64,000 nucleotides of DNA. Origin: Variovorax ginsengisoli (GTDB lineage: Bacteria; Pseudomonadota; Gammaproteobacteria; Burkholderiales; Burkholderiaceae_C). The translations under genes were made by a program, and so were the position numbers. The notes beneath the pieces were generated by a model, which did not search any database, was not told the DNA's origin, and worked only from the letters and a program-made list of their open reading frames with translations. Shown piece after piece: positions 20,308-29,238 of the stretch; position 1 is the first letter of the stretch, and each line of letters starts with the position of its first letter. The DNA lies in NCBI RefSeq assembly GCF_030486595.1, contig NZ_JAUJZH010000001.1, positions 124,001 to 188,000 on the forward strand, read 5' to 3'.

Positions 20308-22188
20308 ATGACGAGCCTTCGGACGCCCCTGCGCAATCTGGCCGACGTCGAGGCGCTGGAGGCAATGCCGATCGAGGCCCGCCTCGAGCGGCCGGTGTCG
20401 AGCTACGCCGCCATCGCGCGGCAAGCGGCGGCCACGCCCGGCGCACCGGCCCTGACCTTCGTGCCGACCGGCGATCCGGCGGACGGCGAAACGCGCTTCG
20501 ACTACGCCACGCTGCTGCAGCGCATCACGCAGGCGGCCAACGTCTTCGCGGGCCTGGGCGTAGGGCGCGGCGACGTCGTTTCGTACTTGCTGCCGAACCT
20601 GCCCGAGACGCACTTCACGCTCTGGGGCGCGGAGGCCGCGGGCATCGTGAACCCGGTCAACCCGTTCCTCGAAGTCGAGCACATGGCCGGCATCCTCAAC
20701 GCCGCGGGCACCGTGGTTCTGGTGGCGCTGGGGCGGCAGTCGCAGCCCGGCATCTGGGAGAAGGTCGAGGCCCTGCGCGAGCGCGTGCCGACGCTGCGCG
20801 CCGTCCTGCGCATCGGCGGTCTCGGCCTGTGCCCGCCCTGGGCGCTGGACTTCGACGCCCTGCTGGCCCAGCAGCCGGGCGACAGGCTGCTGGGCACGCC
20901 GCCCAGGGGCGAGGACGTGGCCTCGTACTTCCACACCGGCGGCACCACCGGCACGCCCAAGCTGGCGCGCCGCACGCATTTCAACGAAGCCGCCAATGCC
21001 TGGTCGCTGACCACCGTCGCCGACATCGGCAGCGGCGACACGCTGCTGTGCGGCCTGCCGCTCTTCCACTCGAACGCGATGTTGATCACCGGGCTCGCGG
21101 CCTTCGGCGTCGGCGCACACGTGGTGCTGCTGTCGCCCGCGGGCTATCGTGATCCGCGCACCTTCGCGGCCTTCTGGCGGTCGGTCGAGCGCTATCGGGC
21201 GACCTTCTTCAGTGCGGTGCCGACGGTGCTGTCCGCCCTGCTCAACGTGCCGCGCGACGGCGCCGACATCGGCTCGCTGCGCTTCGCGATCTGCGGCGCC
21301 GCGCCGCTCGCGCCCGAGCTGTTCCAGCGCTTCGAACAAGCCACGGGCCTCAAGCTGCTCGAGGGCTACGGCATGACCGAGGCGACCTGCGTCAGCTCGA
21401 TCAACCCGCGCGACGGCGAACGCGCGATCGGCTCCATCGGCCTGCGCCTGCCCTACCAGCAGATGAAGGTGGCGCAACTCGGCGCCGACGGCGAGGTCGA
21501 GCGCGAGGCCGCGGTCGACGAGATCGGCACGATCCTGCTGCGCGGCCCCTTCGTCTTCGCGGGCTACGTGAAGGACAGCGACAACCGCGGCGTCTGCCTG
21601 GCCGACGGCTGGCTCAACACCGGCGACCTCGGCCGGCAGGATGCCAAGGGCTACTTCTGGCTGACCGGCCGGGCCAAGGACCTGATCATCCGCGGCGGCC
21701 ACAACATCGACCCGGCCATCATCGAGGAAGGCCTGATGCGCCATCCGGCGGTCGATATCGCGGCCGCCGTGGGCAAGCCCGATGGGCACGCCGGCGAACT
21801 GCCGATGGCCTACGTGACCCTGCGCAAGGGCGCCCAGTGCGATCCGGCCGAGTTGCTCGCGCATGCGCGCAGCACGATCACCGAGCGGGCGGCGGTGCCG
21901 GTCGAGGTGGTGGTGCTCGACGCGATGCCGCTGACCGCGGTCAACAAGATCTTCAAGCCCGCGCTGCGCCAGCAGGCGATCACGCGGGCGCTGGCCGAGG
22001 CGGTGCGCGCCGCCTGCGGCGAGGTCGAGGTGCAGGTCGAGGTCGAGCCGCATCCGAAGCACGGGCTGGAAGCCCGCATCACCGCCGCACGGCCCGGCGG
22101 CCCGGACGCTGAAGCGCGCATGCGGGCGGCGGAGGCCGGGCTGGCCGCCCTGCCGGTGCACTGGACGCTTGCCTGGCGCACCGGATGA
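20308..22188 (+). CDS. AMP-forming acyl-CoA synthetase/ligase
   Basis: The protein has 626 residues. The ATP/AMP motif is YFHTGGTTGTPKLARRTH, the A5 motif EGYGMTEATCVSS, and the hinge GWLNTGDLGRQD. The catalytic lysine near the C-terminus is in TAVNKIFKP. It activates a carboxylic acid as acyl-AMP and then normally as a CoA thioester. The chain is longer than many ligases because of an N-terminal section and a C-terminal extension of about 55 residues rich in Glu and Ala. As the last enzyme gene before the regulator, it may activate the acid left by the pathway; the acid is unknown. Confidence 0.9.
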   Translation: MTSLRTPLRNLADVEALEAMPIEARLERPVSSYAAIARQAAATPGAPALTFVPTGDPADGETRFDYATLLQRITQAANVFAGLGVGRGDVVSYLLPNLPETHFTLWGAEAAGIVNPVNPFLEVEHMAGILNAAGTVVLVALGRQSQPGIWEKVEALRERVPTLRAVLRIGGLGLCPPWALDFDALLAQQPGDRLLGTPPRGEDVASYFHTGGTTGTPKLARRTHFNEAANAWSLTTVADIGSGDTLLCGLPLFHSNAMLITGLAAFGVGAHVVLLSPAGYRDPRTFAAFWRSVERYRATFFSAVPTVLSALLNVPRDGADIGSLRFAICGAAPLAPELFQRFEQATGLKLLEGYGMTEATCVSSINPRDGERAIGSIGLRLPYQQMKVAQLGADGEVEREAAVDEIGTILLRGPFVFAGYVKDSDNRGVCLADGWLNTGDLGRQDAKGYFWLTGRAKDLIIRGGHNIDPAIIEEGLMRHPAVDIAAAVGKPDGHAGELPMAYVTLRKGAQCDPAELLAHARSTITERAAVPVEVVVLDAMPLTAVNKIFKPALRQQAITRALAEAVRAACGEVEVQVEVEPHPKHGLEARITAARPGGPDAEARMRAAEAGLAALPVHWTLAWRTG

Positions 22189-22226
22189 GGCACACTTATC
22201 GCCCCTCGTTGCAGCAAGGAACCCCC

Positions 22227-24962
22227 ATGGCGCGGGCGACAGGCAAGTCCGGAGACAGACCCGCATCGGCGGCCGTGCTGGTCGAATCGAAGCTCGCGCC
22301 GCCGCAGCTGTCGCTGCGCCTGCTCGCGCGCTCCGCGCTCTCGACGCGGCTGCACGCGGGCCTGATGCAGCGCGTGATCAGCGCGACCGCGCCGGCCGGC
22401 TACGGCAAGACCACGGCACTGGCCCAGTTCGTCGCACAGCTGGAGCCGCACGGCATCACCTGCGCCTGGCTCAGCCTCGACGCCGAGGACAACGATCCGC
22501 TGCATTTCGTGCGCTATGTCGCCGCCGCCCTGCACCACGCGGATGCCCGGCTCGGCCGCAGCGCGCTCGCACAGACCGACGGCGGCACGATGGCCTCGCC
22601 CGATGCGGTGGTCGCCTCGCTGCTGCACGACCTCATGGGCCACGACCATCGGCTGCTGCTGGTGCTCGACGACTTCCACCTGGTGCATGACGACGGCGTG
22701 CACCGCAAGCTCGAATGGCTGATCGGCCACCTGCCCCCGACCATCGGCCTGGTGATCGCCAGCCGCACCCGGCTGCCGCTGTCGCTGAGCCAGCTGCGGC
22801 TGCGCGGCGAATTGCTCGAGCTGGACGCCTCGCATTTCGGACTCGGTCTCGACGAGGCCGCCGACTTCGTCGGCCGCGTCAGCGGCGCGCCGCTGGAGCG
22901 CAGCCAGCTCCAGACGCTGCACGAACGCACCGAAGGCTGGATCGCCGGCCTTCAGCTGGCCTCGCTGGCGCTGCGCGAGAGCGGCGACCGGGGCGCATTC
23001 CTGGCGGCCTTCTCGGGCACCGACCGCGACATCACGGACTACCTCGGCGAGCAGGTGCTCGACAGCCTGCGGCCCGCGCTGCGCGACTTCCTGCTCGACA
23101 CGGCGGGGCTCGACCGCTTCTGCGCCGAGCTCTGCGACGAAGTGCTGCAGCGCGACGACAGCCATGCGATGCTGGCCGAGATCCAGGCCCGCAACCTGTT
23201 TCTCTCGGGGCTCGATCGCTCGCGCACCTGGTTTCGCTACCACCACCTGTTCGCCGACTACCTGCGCGGGCGCGGCAAGGAGCGCCCGGGCGAGGCGGCG
23301 CGGGCGATCTGCCTGCGCGCCAGCGACTGGTTCAACCGGCATCGGCTGCCGCACGAGGCGGTGCGCTATGCCTTCGACGGCCAGGACATCGAGCGCGCCG
23401 CCGACCTGGTGGCGGAATTCTCGGGCGAGCTGGTGCAGTACCGCGGCGAGCACGCCACGCTGCTCGGCTGGCTCACGCGGCTGCCGCAGGCGCTGATCCA
23501 TGCACGGCCCAAGATCCGCACCGGCCATGCCTGGTCGCTGGTGCTGACCCGACGCCATGCCGAGGCCGACCAGGAACTGCGCGCGCTCGAAAGCGCCTGC
23601 GCCGGCGATGGCGACGGCGGCGTGCGCTGCGTGGTCGAGATGATCCGCTGCGTGTACTTCGCGCTGTCCGACCAGCCGCTCCTGGCCAAGTCCGCGAGCG
23701 AGGCCTGGCTCAAGTCCTGGCCGCGGGCCGAAGCCTTCCGCACCGGCGTGGTGGCCAACGTGCTGGCGGCCGGCTGCTCGGCCACCGACGCCTTCGAGCA
23801 GGGCCTGCAGGCGCTCGCGATCGCCCGCCGCGCCTTCGAGGAATGCGGCGCCCACTACGGCCTGGCCTGGGCCAGTGCGCTGGCGATGGTGATCGCGATG
23901 CGGCGCGGCGACTTTCCCGAGGCAATGGCCCAGGCCCGCCTCGGCCTGGCCACGGTCGAGCCCAGCCTGGGCGTCGCTTCCTACGCGGGCTCGATGCTGA
24001 CCTTGCTCGCGGCCGAGGTCTGCTACGAGCAAGGCGAGCTCGCGCAGGCCCAGCGCTACCTGGACCTCGGCCTGCCTTTCATCGACGAGCACGGGCTGGT
24101 CGAGATGAGCGCCGCCGGCTACCTCACGCGCGCCCGGCTGCTGCGCCTGCGCGGCGACCTGGCGGGCGCCGACAGCTGCCTGCTCGAAGGCGAATCGCTC
24201 GGCCACCGCCTGAGCCTGCCGCGGCTGGCGCGCATCCTGGCCGCCGAGCGCTGCGTGCTGCGCCTTTCGGTGGCCTCGCTCGACGATGCGCTCAAGCTCG
24301 CGCAGTCCTACGGCTTCATCGGCCACGGCGGCGCGGCCCCGGCCGGCGCCGTGGCGGCCGAGGAAGACAGCGTCGGCCTGGCCATCCTGCGGCTGCGGCT
24401 GGCCCAAGGCGGCGGCGCGCCCGTGGCCGGCGCCCTCAACGATGCGCTGCGGCGCGCCCAGCGCGATGGCCACCAGGCGCAGCAGGCGCGGCTGCTGCTG
24501 CTGCGGGCCCTGCACCAGCACCGCTCACACGACCAGGCCCTGGCCCTGCGCACGCTCGACGATGCGCTGGCCCTGGCGGCCCGCTGCGGCCTGCTGCGCA
24601 GCCTGGTCGATGCCGAGCCGCAGCTGCTCGACCTGGTCGAGGCGATAGCCGCCCGGCGGCCGATGGCACCGCCCGGCGTCGACGACTACCTGCGCCGCCT
24701 GCTCGCAGCGGCGGGCCGCACGCCGGTCGCCGCCGCGGCGCCGGAGCCGCCGCACGAGCGCAGCGAGGCCGAGGAACTCACCGAGCGCGAAATCAAGATC
24801 CTGAGGCTGCTCAAGGCCGGCCTCGGCAACCGCGAGCTGGCACAGAGCCTGTTCCTCTCGGAGGCCACCGTGAAATGGCACCTCCACAACATCTTCGCCA
24901 AGCTGGGCGTCAAGAACCGGATCGGCGCGCTGGCCCGGGCGCAAGAGAAGTCGCTGCTCTGA
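22227..24962 (+). CDS. LuxR-family regulator of the large ATP-binding (MalT-like) type
   Basis: The protein has 911 residues. An N-terminal STAND/AAA NTPase has Walker A APAGYGKTT at about 56-63 and a Walker B-like LLLVLDDFHLVHDD. A long helical TPR-like middle follows. The C-terminal LuxR helix-turn-helix (about 850-905) shows LTEREIKILRLLKAGLGNRELA. Regulators of this type bind an inducer plus ATP, oligomerise and activate nearby catabolic genes. I chose the ATG at 22227 (AAGGA six bases before) over one 42 bases upstream that overlaps the ligase. Position at the end of the enzyme set suggests it controls the island. Confidence 0.9.
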   Translation: MARATGKSGDRPASAAVLVESKLAPPQLSLRLLARSALSTRLHAGLMQRVISATAPAGYGKTTALAQFVAQLEPHGITCAWLSLDAEDNDPLHFVRYVAAALHHADARLGRSALAQTDGGTMASPDAVVASLLHDLMGHDHRLLLVLDDFHLVHDDGVHRKLEWLIGHLPPTIGLVIASRTRLPLSLSQLRLRGELLELDASHFGLGLDEAADFVGRVSGAPLERSQLQTLHERTEGWIAGLQLASLALRESGDRGAFLAAFSGTDRDITDYLGEQVLDSLRPALRDFLLDTAGLDRFCAELCDEVLQRDDSHAMLAEIQARNLFLSGLDRSRTWFRYHHLFADYLRGRGKERPGEAARAICLRASDWFNRHRLPHEAVRYAFDGQDIERAADLVAEFSGELVQYRGEHATLLGWLTRLPQALIHARPKIRTGHAWSLVLTRRHAEADQELRALESACAGDGDGGVRCVVEMIRCVYFALSDQPLLAKSASEAWLKSWPRAEAFRTGVVANVLAAGCSATDAFEQGLQALAIARRAFEECGAHYGLAWASALAMVIAMRRGDFPEAMAQARLGLATVEPSLGVASYAGSMLTLLAAEVCYEQGELAQAQRYLDLGLPFIDEHGLVEMSAAGYLTRARLLRLRGDLAGADSCLLEGESLGHRLSLPRLARILAAERCVLRLSVASLDDALKLAQSYGFIGHGGAAPAGAVAAEEDSVGLAILRLRLAQGGGAPVAGALNDALRRAQRDGHQAQQARLLLLRALHQHRSHDQALALRTLDDALALAARCGLLRSLVDAEPQLLDLVEAIAARRPMAPPGVDDYLRRLLAAAGRTPVAAAAPEPPHERSEAEELTEREIKILRLLKAGLGNRELAQSLFLSEATVKWHLHNIFAKLGVKNRIGALARAQEKSLL

Positions 24963-24981
24963 GTCCCTACACTCGGTGCCC

Positions 24982-25812
24982 ATGCCCTGGCACGCGCGAC
25001 TCGACCTCGACTACCAACTTGAACACGCCCGCAGCGTGGCCCGCTTTCGCCACGAAGGCCCGCTGCGCATCCTGCAGAGCCTCTACCCCGAGGGCGATGC
25101 GGTGTGCCACAACGTGCTGGTGCACCCGCCCGGCGGGCTGGTCGGCGGCGACACGCTGGACATCCGGGTGCGGGCCGCGGCCGGCAGCCACGGGCTGATC
25201 ACCACGCCCGGTGCCTCGCGCTTCTACCGCTCGGACGGCGAGCTGGCGCTGCAGCGCACCGACCTGCGCCTCGATACCGGTGCCCGACTCGAATGGCTGC
25301 CGCTGGAGGCGATCTGCTTCAGCGGCTGCCGGGCCGAGAACCGGCTGACCCTGCGCGTCGCGGAAGGCGCCGAGCTGATCGGCTGGGACGTCACGGCGCT
25401 CGGGCTGCCGAACGCGGGCAAGCCCTTCGAACGCGGCACGCTGCAGCAGCACATCGAGGCGCCGGGCCGATGGCTGGAGCGCGGGCGCCTCGACGCCGCC
25501 GACGGACGCCTGCTGCAGAGCCCGCTCGGGCTGGCGGGCCAGCGCTGCCTGGCGTCGATCTTCTTCGTTGCCGGCACGCCCCTGTCGCGCACGCGGCGCG
25601 ATGCGGCGCTCGACGCCGCCCGCGCACTGATCGAAGCACATGAGCTGAACGCGCGTGCCGGCGCCACCAGCCCGCATCCGGAGATCATCGTGCTGCGCGT
25701 GCTGGCCCCGGTGGTCGAGCCGGCGATGCAGCTGCTGCGCCAGGTCTGGAAGGCGTGGCGGGCCGAGCTCTGGCACATGACCGGCGAGCCGCCGCGCATC
25801 TGGTCGATGTAG
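24982..25812 (+). CDS. ureD: Urease accessory protein UreD (UreH)
   Basis: The protein has 276 residues. Family blocks are present: VLVHPPGGLVGGDTLDI, TTPGASRFYRS, LEWLPLEAICFSG, and the C-terminal LLRQVWKAWRAELW. UreD is a scaffold that, with UreF and UreG, delivers nickel to the urease active site. None of ureA, B, C, E, F or G lies in the window; upstream is the LuxR gene (19 bases) and downstream an MFS gene. The urea importer is encoded about 4 kb away on the other strand. An in-frame GTG two codons earlier is an alternative start. Confidence 0.92.
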   Translation: MPWHARLDLDYQLEHARSVARFRHEGPLRILQSLYPEGDAVCHNVLVHPPGGLVGGDTLDIRVRAAAGSHGLITTPGASRFYRSDGELALQRTDLRLDTGARLEWLPLEAICFSGCRAENRLTLRVAEGAELIGWDVTALGLPNAGKPFERGTLQQHIEAPGRWLERGRLDAADGRLLQSPLGLAGQRCLASIFFVAGTPLSRTRRDAALDAARALIEAHELNARAGATSPHPEIIVLRVLAPVVEPAMQLLRQVWKAWRAELWHMTGEPPRIWSM

Positions 25813-25861
25813 GGTTCCCGTCCGACGGGGGCGCGCAGCGACACTCCCTAGACTGGCCGCG

Positions 25862-27283
25862 ATGACCCGCACCGACATCCCGGCCCGCCTCGACCGCCTG
25901 CCCTGGTCGCGCTGGCACTGGCGCGTGGTGGTCGCGCTCGGCGTGGCCTGGGTGCTCGACGGGTTGGAGGTGACCCTGGTCGGATCGATCGGCGGCGTAC
26001 TCGAACGGCCCGACACCTTGGGCTTGAGCGGGGCGCAGATCGGCTGGACCGGCTCGCTCTACATCGGCGGCGCCGTGATCGGTGCACTGGTGTTCGGTCG
26101 CCTGGCCGATCGTCTGGGTCGCAAGAAGCTGTTCCTCATCACCTTGGCGGTCTATGCCGCGGCCACGCTGGCCACCGCCTTCTCGCCCAACTTCGTCTTC
26201 TTCGCGCTGTGCCGTTTCGCCACCGGCCTGGGCATAGGCGGCGAGTACGCGGCCATCAATTCGGCCATCGACGAGCTGATCCCGGCGCGGGTGCGCGGCC
26301 GCGTCAACCTGGCGATCAACGGCAGCTTCTGGATCGGCGCCGCGCTCGGCGCCGGGCTGAGCCTGTGGCTGCTCGATCCGCAGGTGCTCGGCCCGGTGTG
26401 GGGCTGGCGCGCCGCCTTCGGGCTCGGCGCGCTGCTGGCCGTGGCCATCCTGCTGGTGCGGCGCGACGTGCCCGAGAGCCCGCGCTGGCTGATCGCGCAC
26501 GGCCGCGCCGAGGAAGCCGAGCGCATCGTGCAGCGGATCGAGGCGCAGGTGAGCGCACAGCACGGGCCGCTCGCACCTGCAGTCGGCCACCTGAGCTTCG
26601 GCGGCCGCGCCAGCCCCGCCTGGCGCGAGGTGGCCCAGGTGCTGCTGCGGCGCTACCCGCGGCGCAGCGCGGTGGCGCTGGCATTGATGATTTCGCAGGC
26701 CTTCTTCTACAACGCGATCTTCTTCACCTACGCGCTGGTGCTGACCCGCTTCCACGGCGTGCCGGCCGAAAGGGTCGCGCTCTATATCTTCCCCTTCGCG
26801 CTCGGCAACGTGCTCGGCCCGCTGCTGCTGGGCCCGCTGTTCGACCGCGTCGGCCGGCGCCGGATGATCGCGCTGACCTATGTGCTGTCGGGGGTCGGCC
26901 TGGCGCTGACCGGCTGGGCCTTCATGCAGGGATGGCTCGACGCCCGCAGCCAGGCGCTGTGCTGGTCGGCCGTGTTCTTTCTCGCATCGGCGGCCGCCAG
27001 TTCGGCCTACCTCACGGTCAGCGAGGTGTTTCCGCTCGAGATGCGCGCGGTCGCGATCTCGATCTTCTATGCGGTGGGCACCGGCGCCGGCGGCTTCGTC
27101 GCGCCGGTGCTGTTCGGCGCGCTGATCGACACCGGCAGCCGGGGCGCGGTCGCCGTCGGCTACGCGATCGGCGCTGCGCTGGTGATCTTCGCGGGCCTGC
27201 TGGCCTGGCGCTACGCCGTCGATGCCGAGCGCAAGCCGCTGGAGGAGGTGGCGCCGCCGCTCGGCTCGGACCTCACTCGATGA
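25862..27283 (+). CDS. MFS transporter, aromatic acid/sugar porter-like
   Basis: The protein has 473 residues and about 12 membrane segments. The first helix has WVLDGLEVTLVG, with the acidic residue typical of metabolite:H+ symporters. The 2-3 loop reads GRLADRLGRKKLFL, and ATGLGIGGEYAAINSAIDEL follows as in sugar porters and AAHS-type carriers. A matching loop GPLFDRVGRRRMIAL begins the second half. It likely imports an organic acid or polyol, driven by protons. It starts 49 bases after ureD on the same strand, but no functional link is visible. The C-terminus ends shortly after the last helix. Confidence 0.9.
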   Translation: MTRTDIPARLDRLPWSRWHWRVVVALGVAWVLDGLEVTLVGSIGGVLERPDTLGLSGAQIGWTGSLYIGGAVIGALVFGRLADRLGRKKLFLITLAVYAAATLATAFSPNFVFFALCRFATGLGIGGEYAAINSAIDELIPARVRGRVNLAINGSFWIGAALGAGLSLWLLDPQVLGPVWGWRAAFGLGALLAVAILLVRRDVPESPRWLIAHGRAEEAERIVQRIEAQVSAQHGPLAPAVGHLSFGGRASPAWREVAQVLLRRYPRRSAVALALMISQAFFYNAIFFTYALVLTRFHGVPAERVALYIFPFALGNVLGPLLLGPLFDRVGRRRMIALTYVLSGVGLALTGWAFMQGWLDARSQALCWSAVFFLASAAASSAYLTVSEVFPLEMRAVAISIFYAVGTGAGGFVAPVLFGALIDTGSRGAVAVGYAIGAALVIFAGLLAWRYAVDAERKPLEEVAPPLGSDLTR

Positions 27284-27345
27284 TCGCGCGGCCGCGCGCT
27301 CGGACCGGGCCCAGCAGTTCCTGTCGAAGATCCTCCAGCACTGAG

Positions 27346-28554
27346 CTACTGCACCGTGACGCGCGCCATCATGTACGGGTGCACCGAGCAGACGTAGTCG
27401 AACACGCCGGCCTTGGCGAACACGCGGCTGAAGCTCTGCCCCGGCAGCATGTCCGTGGTGCCCGGCGCGCCGTCGTTGAAGGCCAGGCCGTGCGGGGCGC
27501 CGTCGTCGTTGGTCCAGGTCACGCTGTCGCCGGCGTTGATGGCGAGTTGCGCCGGACCGAAGGCGAAGTTGTTGATCGAGACCTTCGCGCTGCCGCCGGC
27601 GGCGCGGTGCTGCACCGCCACCTTGCGCGGCGCATTGCCCACCGGGATCGTGACCACCGGGCCGCCCGCGAGGTCGACCAGGCTGACGTCGTTCGATCCC
27701 TCGTTGGTGACCAGCACCTTCTTGCCGCCCGGCAGCATGTCGACCCAGTGCGGCTGCTTGCCGACCGCGATGCTGCCGGTCGACGCCTGGGTCGCCGGGT
27801 CGAACAGCATCAGCTCGCCCGGCCCCTGCACCACCACCACGCCGGAGCGCGCGCCGGCGAAGAGGTGCGCCACGTGCGGGGAGACGCCGGTCGGAATCTG
27901 CATCAACGGCTTGTTCGATGCCGTGTCGAAGACCTGCACCGCGCTGAGGCCGGCCATCGTCACATAGAGCACCTTTCCGTCGGGACTGAGTTCGAGGTCG
28001 CGAGGTGTCTTCTCGAGCGGCACGCTCGCGGCCACCGCGCGCGTCGGCAGGTCGATCACCACCAGCGCGAAGCTGCCGGGCGCCTGCGAGGACACGTAGG
28101 CCCTCTTGCCGTCCGGAGAAACCGTGAGCGTGTGCGGCTTGGCGACCGGCACGGTCGCCGCGACCGCATGGGTGGCGGCGTCGACGAACGCGACCCGGTC
28201 CTCGCCGTTCACGGCCACCAGCAGCCAGCGGCCGTCGGGCGTCAGGGCCAGGCCCTGCGGTCCCTTGCCCACTTCCACGGTGTCGACGATGCGGTCGGTG
28301 GCGGTGTCGATCACGCTCAGGCTGGAGGCACTGGCGCCGCTCACGAACACCTGGCGATCGTTGCGGCCGACCGCGATGCCGTCGGGCCCGGCGGCCACCG
28401 GCACGGTCGCGACCAGGCGCTGCGAACCAGTGTCGATCACGCTGACCGTGTTGTCCTTGAAGTTGCCGACATAGGCCTTGGGACCGGCGGCGAAGGCGGG
28501 GTTGGCCAACATCAGGGCGGCCAGCGCGGTGGCGAGGATCGGATGACGCTTCAT
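27346..28554 (-). CDS. YVTN-type beta-propeller protein with C-terminal cupredoxin domain
   Basis: The 402-residue exported protein has a signal peptide (MKRHPILATALAALMLANPAFA). About residues 25-320 are repeated propeller blades of the type YVGNFKDNTVSVIDT. About 325-402 form a plastocyanin-like domain with type 1 copper ligands visible: His in GAPHGLAF and Cys, His and Met in YVCSVHPYMM. It may bind copper and act in electron transfer or metal homeostasis in the periplasm. I chose the ATG at 28554 because AAGGAG precedes it. It diverges from an ECF sigma gene with a mirror-image promoter, so it is probably that sigma factor's target. Confidence 0.88.
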   Translation of the reverse strand: MKRHPILATALAALMLANPAFAAGPKAYVGNFKDNTVSVIDTGSQRLVATVPVAAGPDGIAVGRNDRQVFVSGASASSLSVIDTATDRIVDTVEVGKGPQGLALTPDGRWLLVAVNGEDRVAFVDAATHAVAATVPVAKPHTLTVSPDGKRAYVSSQAPGSFALVVIDLPTRAVAASVPLEKTPRDLELSPDGKVLYVTMAGLSAVQVFDTASNKPLMQIPTGVSPHVAHLFAGARSGVVVVQGPGELMLFDPATQASTGSIAVGKQPHWVDMLPGGKKVLVTNEGSNDVSLVDLAGGPVVTIPVGNAPRKVAVQHRAAGGSAKVSINNFAFGPAQLAINAGDSVTWTNDDGAPHGLAFNDGAPGTTDMLPGQSFSRVFAKAGVFDYVCSVHPYMMARVTVQ

Positions 28555-28601
28555 GGGGGGCTCCTTCAAAACGGGGAAAGGATCAGAATCGCAATGGGCA
28601 T

Positions 28602-28664
28602 GACGCAGCCGGCGTCCCGGCTATTCCCGGACTCCGCGGGAATAAGCAGCGGCCCCGGTCCGTC
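28602..28664. promoter_or_regulatory. Back-to-back ECF-type promoters
   Basis: Rightward: GGGAAT at 28638-28643, 17 bases, CGTC at 28661-28664, leading to the sigma gene. Leftward, on the minus strand: GGGAAT (28628-28623), 17 bases, CGTC (28605-28602), leading to the propeller-cupredoxin gene. The two -35 elements form the inverted repeat ATTCCCG-N7-CGGGAAT. Identical spacing both ways argues for one sigma factor driving both genes. Confidence 0.72.
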
Positions 28665-28683
28665 AAGCAAGGGAAGGAACCCG

Positions 28684-29238
28684 TTGAACGACCGCACCCG
28701 TCGATTCGAAGCCGCGGCCCTGCCGCACCTGCCTGCCGCGTACAACCTCGCGCGCTGGCTGCTGCGCGACGACCGGCAGGCCGAGGACGCCGTGCAGGAG
28801 GCCTATCTGCGCGCCTTCCGCTTCTTCGACGACCTGCGCGGCGATGCGGCCCGCCCCTGGCTGCTCGGCATCGTGCGCAACGCCTGCTACGACTGGATGC
28901 GCCAGCACCGCCACCTGGCCGACCAGGTCGAGTTCGACGAGCTGCGCGACAGCGGCGACGCTGCAGCGGCGTTCGGCGACCCCGCGCTGGCCTGGGAACG
29001 GCAGGCCCGCGGCCAGCGCGTCGATGCCGCCATCGAAGCCCTGGCGCCGCCGTTCCGCGAGGTCATCGTGCTGCGCGAACTGGAGGAGATGTCGTACGAG
29101 GACATCGCGCGCGTCGCCGGCATTCCGATCGGCACCGTGATGTCGCGGCTGTCGCGGGCCCGAGCCCTGCTGCGCACCGCGCTGCAGGCGGAAGTGCCGC
29201 ACGAACCGAAGCAAGGAAGGCGTGATGCAAGCAGTTGA
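28684..29238 (+). CDS. ECF RNA polymerase sigma factor
   Basis: The protein has 184 residues. Sigma region 2 is seen as RQAEDAVQEAYLRAFRFFDD with WLLGIVRNACYDWMR. Region 4 is FREVIVLRELEEMSYEDIAR followed by GIPIGTVMSRLSRARALL. The TTG at 28684 is preferred because GGGAAGGA stands just before it and the ECF-type -10 lies at 28661; ATG codons at 28594 and 28600 lie upstream of that promoter. The gene overlaps the anti-sigma gene by 14 bases. It probably controls itself and the divergent cupredoxin protein; the inducing signal is unknown. Confidence 0.88.
   Translation: MNDRTRRFEAAALPHLPAAYNLARWLLRDDRQAEDAVQEAYLRAFRFFDDLRGDAARPWLLGIVRNACYDWMRQHRHLADQVEFDELRDSGDAAAAFGDPALAWERQARGQRVDAAIEALAPPFREVIVLRELEEMSYEDIARVAGIPIGTVMSRLSRARALLRTALQAEVPHEPKQGRRDASS

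Noticed and set aside
21810..24521. A 903-residue open frame on the minus strand
   Set aside because: It is antisense to the ligase and LuxR genes, with no recognisable domain and shadow-type composition.
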